Part shown: positions 7,518 to 10,977 of the stretch, piece by piece
Layout of the letters: every line of letters starts with the position of its first letter
Numbering within the stretch: position 1 is the stretch's first letter
DNA from: Balneolales bacterium
GTDB lineage: Bacteria > Bacteroidota > Rhodothermia > Balneolales > Natronogracilivirgulaceae
Length of the DNA stretch: 10,977 nt
Direction: 5' to 3'
NCBI GenBank assembly: GCA_007131625.1
Contig: SLQC01000232.1
Span: 1 to 10,977 of the forward strand
The notes under the pieces: model-generated
What the model was told of the DNA's origin: nothing
Databases searched by the model: none
What the model saw: the letters and a program-made list of their open reading frames with translations, nothing else
Made by a program: the position numbers and the translations under genes

Positions 7518-8345
7518 TCATATTCCGGCATTTGAAGCTATTACCTTCAAAGACGCCTGCAGTTGTGCAATGTCATCAATCAGTATCCAGTCGGGTTCAT
7601 AGCTCATGATTTCCCTGGCCTCGTCCAGCTCTCCAATGGTCCCGTTAATCATCAGCATTCTTTCGGTTTGCCGGACGCGATCAGCCAGTGCTGGATCTTC
7701 ATCCAGCCACCTCAGCCACAATCGAATTACATCCACCCCTGCCCCGGCATACTCCTCAATGTCATCCGGAGATCTCATAAAAGCCAGCAACCGGGATTCC
7801 GGGAGGAGTTCTGCAAATTCAAGCGCCTGTTCCGGAGATCGAACACCAATTACAACATTCTCTTCCAATCCGGCAGCACGCACTTCATTGGTTACATTTT
7901 GCGCGAAATCTCTGTCGCTCTCTTTTAAATCCAGAAGTAACACCGTACCTGCTTCATTTGCCCAATTCAATACCTCCCGAAATGAAGGTATCGTCTGATC
8001 GGAGTAAACGGGATCAAACCAGGAGCCGGCATCGAGTTGCTGCAACTCTTCCAGGGTAAGACCGGTCGCCTCACCAGTGCGATTAGTTGTACGGTCCAGG
8101 CTTCTATCGTGCAGCACAAATAAATGTCCGTCACGGCTTGTATATAGATCAATTTCTACAATATCCGCCCCCAGCTCCACAGCTCGCTGAAATGCAGCCA
8201 TTGTATTTTCAGGCCGCTCAACCATTGCCCCGCGATGTGCGACTATCTTGACCTTTTCAGAGGAGTCACCGCTTCTGCAACCAGTGAAGAAAATGGCCGT
8301 TAATGATGTAATTGCAAGAAGTAATACTGGTAAATGGTGTCTCAT
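7518..8345 (-). CDS. Glycerophosphodiester phosphodiesterase, probable lipoprotein
   Basis: It hydrolyses glycerophosphodiesters to glycerol-3-phosphate and an alcohol, releasing phosphate and glycerol from phospholipid breakdown products. The frame is open upstream to 8459, but I chose ATG 8345 because AGGA precedes it by 8 nt and the protein then begins MRHHLPVLLL with a hydrophobic core and a lipobox-like FFTGC (Cys at residue 23). The mature 275-residue protein would be anchored in a membrane, probably facing the periplasm. Family motifs are AHRG (36-39), ERPENT (43-48), VEIDL (63-67) and LHDRSLDRTTNRTG (78-91): the His, Glu, Asp and second His of the GDPD active site. A 49-bp gap separates it from the phosphatase-like remnant upstream, so the two may once have formed one phosphate-scavenging operon. 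Confidence 0.9.
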   Translation of the reverse strand: MRHHLPVLLLAITSLTAIFFTGCRSGDSSEKVKIVAHRGAMVERPENTMAAFQRAVELGADIVEIDLYTSRDGHLFVLHDRSLDRTTNRTGEATGLTLEELQQLDAGSWFDPVYSDQTIPSFREVLNWANEAGTVLLLDLKESDRDFAQNVTNEVRAAGLEENVVIGVRSPEQALEFAELLPESRLLAFMRSPDDIEEYAGAGVDVIRLWLRWLDEDPALADRVRQTERMLMINGTIGELDEAREIMSYEPDWILIDDIAQLQASLKVIASNAGI

Positions 8346-8394
8346 TAATGATTTCCTATGCATGTACAAGGCTCTGGATGAATCCTTCAGGTTG

Positions 8395-8658
8395 CTATTC
8401 AGATGTTTTTTCGAAGTCGATTGACTGTCCGTCCAGATCCGGATCAATAGCAATTTCAAGATGCTCCAGTACAGTCGGAACTACGTCAACGATATATGTT
8501 TGCCTTGGACTGATCCGATTGTTAACCGATTCACCGCTGACTAATAAAAATCCGTGCAGAATTTCGGGATCGTCATGGCCACCTCCATGACGAACACCGT
8601 CAATTCCAATTTCAACCACTCTTCGATCATTATCATTGTTGTCATTGCCTATAACGTC
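8395..8658 (-). pseudogene. C-terminal remnant of an alkaline-phosphatase-superfamily protein
   Basis: An open frame between stops (8659-8661 and the TAG at 8395-8397) encodes about 87 residues that resemble the end of alkaline phosphatase/phosphodiesterase superfamily enzymes. It has a metal-site-like RHGGGHDDPEILHGFLLVSG, followed by QTYIVDVVPTVLEHLEI and DLDGQSIDF, the pattern IVDxxPTvLexLxI..DG typical of that superfamily's C-terminus. Nothing of the catalytic N-terminal half is in frame, and the only internal start is a GTG at 8619 with no good Shine-Dalgarno. Intact members run to several hundred residues, so this is a truncated gene. An AAT/GAC-rich run (Asn/Asp) lies at its 5' end. 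The superfamily call rests on motif memory and should be confirmed by a profile search. Confidence 0.6.
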
Positions 8659-8750
8659 TCAATTCCAACACTTAGCAATATGACGATCCCCAGGTAACGC
8701 ATGGGATTAATAATGCTGCCTGGAATACTGGACAATATGGCACCTTCCAT
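8649..8750 (-). other. 33-residue reading frame with a signal-like segment
   Basis: ATG 8750 to TAG 8649 gives a short peptide whose second half, starting at an inner ATG (8702), reads MRYLGIVILLSVGIETL, like the start of an exported protein. It ends where the phosphatase-like fragment begins, in another frame. It could be the original N-terminus of that gene brought close by an internal deletion, or chance. There is no Shine-Dalgarno. Confidence 0.2.
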
Positions 8751-8881
8751 TTTAATACAGTTATATCATATGTTTGCATTTTATTAACCTGTACCGCTCT
8801 CCATTGAAGTCTGAAAGCACTACATACGAGAACTACGATTCAACAGACTGTAAGCCAACTCATTCATATTCGATGCTAACA
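8751..8881. other. Non-coding gap inside the remnant zone
   Basis: No protein-like frame, repeat or RNA structure was seen here on either strand. Confidence 0.4.
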
Positions 8882-9013
8882 TCACCATCCCCGATCCTCC
8901 AGATTCTGTTCACTAATATAATCAATGAACACTTCAACTGCCAGATTGCCTGAACTGGCAAAATAACCCTCTCTTTCATATGTGTATGACGATCCCAAAT
9001 ACCGGGAAGTCAT
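8882..9013 (-). pseudogene. Short protein-like frame, probable gene remnant
   Basis: This 43-residue frame from ATG 9013 includes YEREGYFASSGNLAVEVFIDY and ends NLEDRGW. Its amino-acid make-up looks like real protein. I do not recognise a family. The start codon overlaps the stop of the frame upstream (ATGA), which could be translational coupling of two tiny genes or the mark of a frameshift in one older gene. It has no clear Shine-Dalgarno. A broken gene seems more likely because it sits among other fragments. Confidence 0.3.
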
Positions 9014-9284
9014 TTCCTTATTGACACTTTCACATCCCGATTCATACTATCCACATAATCAGCATCAAATTGTGAAATCGCTTGATCCACTAACGTGTCT
9101 ATCTTACCGGTTCGGCAAACGGAGAGCGAACGTTGCAAACTTCCGGTTTCGATTTTATCGTAAGGCTGATAAGCCTGTGGATGCAGATGCCATTGCGGGA
9201 GCCCCTGACAGCATTCCGCTACAATATGCCACTGCCGTAATGCTTGATAATGCGATACGTATGTGCGAATCGGATGAGGAGTGA
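8982..9284 (+). pseudogene. Tail of an unrecognised protein on the plus strand
   Basis: The frame from ATG 8982 to TGA 9284 is 100 codons, but only the part after about 9106 looks like protein: GKRRANVANFRFRFYRKADK, then PVDADAIAGAPDSIPLQYATAVMLDNAIRMCESDEE in two pieces of ordinary charged and aliphatic make-up. The first 40 codons (rich in Ser, His, Tyr, Pro) look like an antisense shadow of the minus-strand fragments. I read it as the C-terminal end of a plus-strand gene whose front is lost. It stops 1 bp short of the dehydrogenase gene's stop on the other strand. I do not recognise the family, and an intact small gene is not excluded. Confidence 0.3.
9010..9111 (-). pseudogene. Protein-like fragment in a second frame, probable remnant
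   Basis: The minus frame ending at TGA 9010-9012 reads KIDTLVDQAISQFDADYV and then DSMNRDVKVSIRK. It has natural protein composition but no convincing start; GTG at VDQAIS and ATG at MNRD are the only internal options. Further upstream the frame stays open to about 9285, but turns rich in Trp, His, Gln and Cys, as expected of an antisense shadow. With the frame at 8882-9013 it may be one frameshifted gene of unknown family. Confidence 0.25.
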
Positions 9285-9285
9285 A

Positions 9286-9942
9286 CTACAATTCTTCTGA
9301 CTGGCTTATCGCCTTACGGATCGCATGGTCGATCTCGTCACTGCCGGAAGTCAGATCCCACTGAAAACCAGCAGTCTCCGGGACTTCCAACACTTCGGCT
9401 ACTACAGCTGCCACATCAGACCGGGAAACTTCTCCGCTGTTCAGGTCGGGACCAAGTGAGACACGTCCGGTTGAAAGATCATCAGTTAGTTTGCCCGGCC
9501 GGATGATGGTATAGTCCAATCCGCTTTCCCGCAATGCTTTATCAGCTTCCGCCTTGGCTTTTTGATACGCCTGAAATACTTCGTTCCCGCGGGGTTCCTC
9601 AACGTTCATAGCACTTATCATCACATACCGGCTGGTCCCGTTTTTCCTGGCGGCATCGATGAGTTTAAGTGCGCCGTCCCGATCGACTGTCCATTTTCTC
9701 TCTGCTCCGCTGCCCGGACCGGCACCAGCTGCAAACACTACGGCATCAACATTTCCAATTGCTTCGGATATATCATCTGTTTTTTCGATGTCGCACACAA
9801 CAGGATGGGCGCCTGCCTTTTGCACAGCCTCTGAATGATCGGGATTTCGAATGATTCCGGTGACGGAATGGCCGTTGCTCCGAAAAATGGGATGGAGCAA
9901 CATGCCGATTTTACCATGTGCTCCCAGTACAGTAATTCTCAT
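9286..9942 (-). CDS. Atypical short-chain dehydrogenase, NAD(P)-binding (SDR_a5-like)
   Basis: This 218-residue single-domain Rossmann protein belongs to the atypical SDR/NmrA-like group. It has the nucleotide-binding loop GAHGKIG (7-13), an acidic CDIE after the second beta strand (about 50-53), FAAGAGPGSG (70-79), YVMISAMN (106-113) and a YQKAK triad-like Tyr126/Lys130, then IIRPGKLTDD. The frame extends 5 codons further up to a TTG, but ATG 9942 starts right at the Rossmann strand (MRITVLG), so I chose it. There is no signal peptide. Proteins of this group are flavin/biliverdin reductase-like or NADP sensors, and the substrate cannot be read from sequence. It is transcribed away from the PQQ dehydrogenase gene and converges on the plus-strand fragment. 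Confidence 0.85.
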   Translation of the reverse strand: MRITVLGAHGKIGMLLHPIFRSNGHSVTGIIRNPDHSEAVQKAGAHPVVCDIEKTDDISEAIGNVDAVVFAAGAGPGSGAERKWTVDRDGALKLIDAARKNGTSRYVMISAMNVEEPRGNEVFQAYQKAKAEADKALRESGLDYTIIRPGKLTDDLSTGRVSLGPDLNSGEVSRSDVAAVVAEVLEVPETAGFQWDLTSGSDEIDHAIRKAISQSEEL

Positions 9943-10218
9943 ATCTGATATTATCAAAGTGCACGAAATTCAGTTGTTATCTATATAAACAACAATCGGA
10001 TTTTTTCATTCCGGAAAATTAAAAAATGATGCCTCAGTTCCGGCTTAATGATGATTGTTGTTCAGCACGGGAAACTCTTGAGTTTATATTGTCGTTAACC
10101 TTCTACATTAAGAAAAGAGATTCAAAAAACAGATGCAATGCCATTGCCAATGACTGATGTTTTCGGTACAAGCTGATGTTCTCTTCCAGGTTTTTTCTTC
10201 CAATTAATTACCATAAAA
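9943..10218. other. Divergent intergenic space with a large inverted repeat
   Basis: Promoters for the dehydrogenase (minus) and the PQQ enzyme (plus) should lie here, but I could not place them. Besides the inverted repeat at 9988-10062, GTTGTT (9973-9978) also pairs with AACAAC (9988-9993). A near-perfect 11-bp direct repeat, CTGATGTTTTC/CTGATGTTCTC (10154-10164, 10173-10183; period 19), lies 35-65 bp before the PQQ gene start. No small gene was seen. Confidence 0.45.
9988..10062. repeat. 75-bp imperfect inverted repeat
   Basis: The outer arms AACAACAATC (9988-9997) and GATTGTTGTT (10053-10062) are perfect over 10 bp. Inside them CCGGAA (10011-10016) pairs with TTCCGG (10038-10043). The whole block could extrude as a cruciform or fold as an interrupted RNA stem. 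Its size and terminal arms also fit a tiny non-autonomous element, but I see no flanking target duplication. Confidence 0.4.
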
Positions 10219-10977
10219 ATGAATTGTTTATCATACGGTACCATTCTGATCATTGTAGTCACAGCTACTTCGCTTCAAGCTCAGGATAACATTGTCGAAA
10301 ATGCCTATGAACATCTGTCGTTCCGTTCCCCCATCGACTTTCAGTTGGCTCCGGGGGTGGCGGATACGGTTTTTGTCGTCGAACGGGCGGGAACCATCCA
10401 GCGCTTCCGGAATCATCCACAGACCGATGAAACTACTCAGGTGCTGGATATTCGATCAAAGGTTTCAACACAAAGTGAAGGTGGCCTCCTCGGTGTCGCT
10501 TTTCATCCCGAATTTGCTCAAAACGGGGAACTTTATGTCTACTGTACCGCCCCCGATTCCGATCCAAACATTCCTCTCCGATCCATTTTTGCACGGTTTG
10601 AAACGGATCCTGACAATCCCGAAATATTTGACCCGGACAGTGAATTCATCCTTTTTGAACTGGATCAAACTCGTGCAAATCACAACGGCGGACAAATCCT
10701 TTTTGGTCCCGACGGATACCTCTACATCGCCCTGGGAGATGGCGGCGGCAGCGGCGATCCGGATGAGAACGGCCAGGATCGCACTACACTGCACGGTAAT
10801 ATATTGCGGATCGACATAGACAACATCTACGGTGACCTGAATTACGCGATCCCGGATGACAATCCCTTTGCCGGCAACACGGAAGGCTGGCGAGAGGAAA
10901 TTTACGCCTGGGGTTTCCGGAACCCGTTCCGGTTCAGTTTTGACACCGAAACCGGAGAATTATGGGTAGCGGATGTC
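10219..10977 (+). CDS. PQQ-dependent sugar dehydrogenase-like protein, exported (5' part; cut by right edge)
   Basis: The first 253 codons are open to the right edge. This is a six-bladed beta-propeller of the soluble aldose/glucose dehydrogenase family (Asd/YliI, HHIP-like), which oxidises sugars with pyrroloquinoline quinone. Motifs are EGGLLGVAFHPEF (87-99), NHNGGQILFGPDGYLYIALG (154-173) with His155 at the place of the catalytic His, GDGGGSGDP (173-181, Ca/PQQ region), GNILRID (193-199), IPDDNPF (211-217) and WGFRNPFRFSFD (231-242). Residues 1-21 are hydrophobic and end SLQA, a likely signal peptide, though without early Lys/Arg. ATG 10219 follows an AT-rich leader with no Shine-Dalgarno. 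Some family members are fused to further domains, so the missing part may extend beyond the propeller. Whether it binds PQQ is inferred. Confidence 0.88.
   Translation, partial: MNCLSYGTILIIVVTATSLQAQDNIVENAYEHLSFRSPIDFQLAPGVADTVFVVERAGTIQRFRNHPQTDETTQVLDIRSKVSTQSEGGLLGVAFHPEFAQNGELYVYCTAPDSDPNIPLRSIFARFETDPDNPEIFDPDSEFILFELDQTRANHNGGQILFGPDGYLYIALGDGGGSGDPDENGQDRTTLHGNILRIDIDNIYGDLNYAIPDDNPFAGNTEGWREEIYAWGFRNPFRFSFDTETGELWVADV

Noticed and set aside
7391..7609. 72-codon plus-strand frame with a hydrophobic stretch (possible small membrane protein)
   Set aside because: It runs 90 bp into the phosphodiesterase coding region on the other strand, has no Shine-Dalgarno, and its second half has shadow composition.
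8346..8459. Longer N-terminus of the phosphodiesterase from 8459
   Set aside because: The extra 38 residues are polar and would bury the signal/lipobox segment; ATG 8345 has an AGGA site and starts a proper lipoprotein signal.
1..10977. CRISPR array, tRNA/rRNA, transposase or defence genes
   Set aside because: I looked on both strands and saw no spaced palindromic repeats, no rRNA or tRNA signatures, and no transposase, nuclease or toxin motifs in any frame.

Overview
The window looks like chromosome from a member of the Bacteroidota or its relatives (Balneolota/Rhodothermota, FCB group). The clues are the Bacteroidota-style pectate lyases with EF-hand-like C-termini, a FabF that resembles Bacteroidota FabF, AT-rich leaders with few clear Shine-Dalgarno sites, and moderate GC. 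The phylum call is inference from gene style, not proof. There are no tRNA or rRNA genes, no CRISPR array, no intact insertion sequence and no phage genes.

Region 1 (1-4779, all minus strand) is a pectin-degradation cluster. A PL1 pectate lyase (4779-3481) is followed by a PL10 pectate lyase (3229-1730) and then a second PL1 paralogue (1433 to beyond the left edge). All three carry apparent export signals and would cleave polygalacturonate outside the cytoplasm. The two PL1 proteins share long identical stretches and flank the PL10 gene, so they look like an old local duplication. The copy near the left edge keeps a C-terminal EF-hand-like tail that the other has lost. Each gene has 250-360 bp upstream, and those spaces hold repeat and palindrome motifs that could be regulator sites: a 10-bp-phased repeat before PL10, a 13-bp palindrome before the left-edge PL1, and an 11-bp direct repeat plus an inverted repeat before the other PL1. 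No SusC/SusD, transporter or regulator gene lies in the window.

Region 2 (5139-8345) is ordinary metabolism: a 3-oxoacyl-ACP synthase II (FabF, minus), a divergently transcribed methionine-R-sulfoxide reductase B (plus), and a glycerophosphodiester phosphodiesterase lipoprotein (minus) that converges on msrB.

Region 3 (8395-9284) appears to be decayed coding sequence. It holds the C-terminal end of an alkaline-phosphatase-superfamily protein just upstream of the phosphodiesterase gene, two short overlapping protein-like reading frames on the minus strand, and the tail of an unrecognised protein on the plus strand.

Region 4 (9286-10977) holds an atypical short-chain dehydrogenase (minus) and, divergently, the first 253 codons of a secreted PQQ-dependent sugar dehydrogenase-like protein that runs off the right edge.

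I found no convincing new multi-gene system. The most unusual material is the regulatory-looking repeats in the pectinase cluster and the remnant zone around 8.4-9.3 kb.
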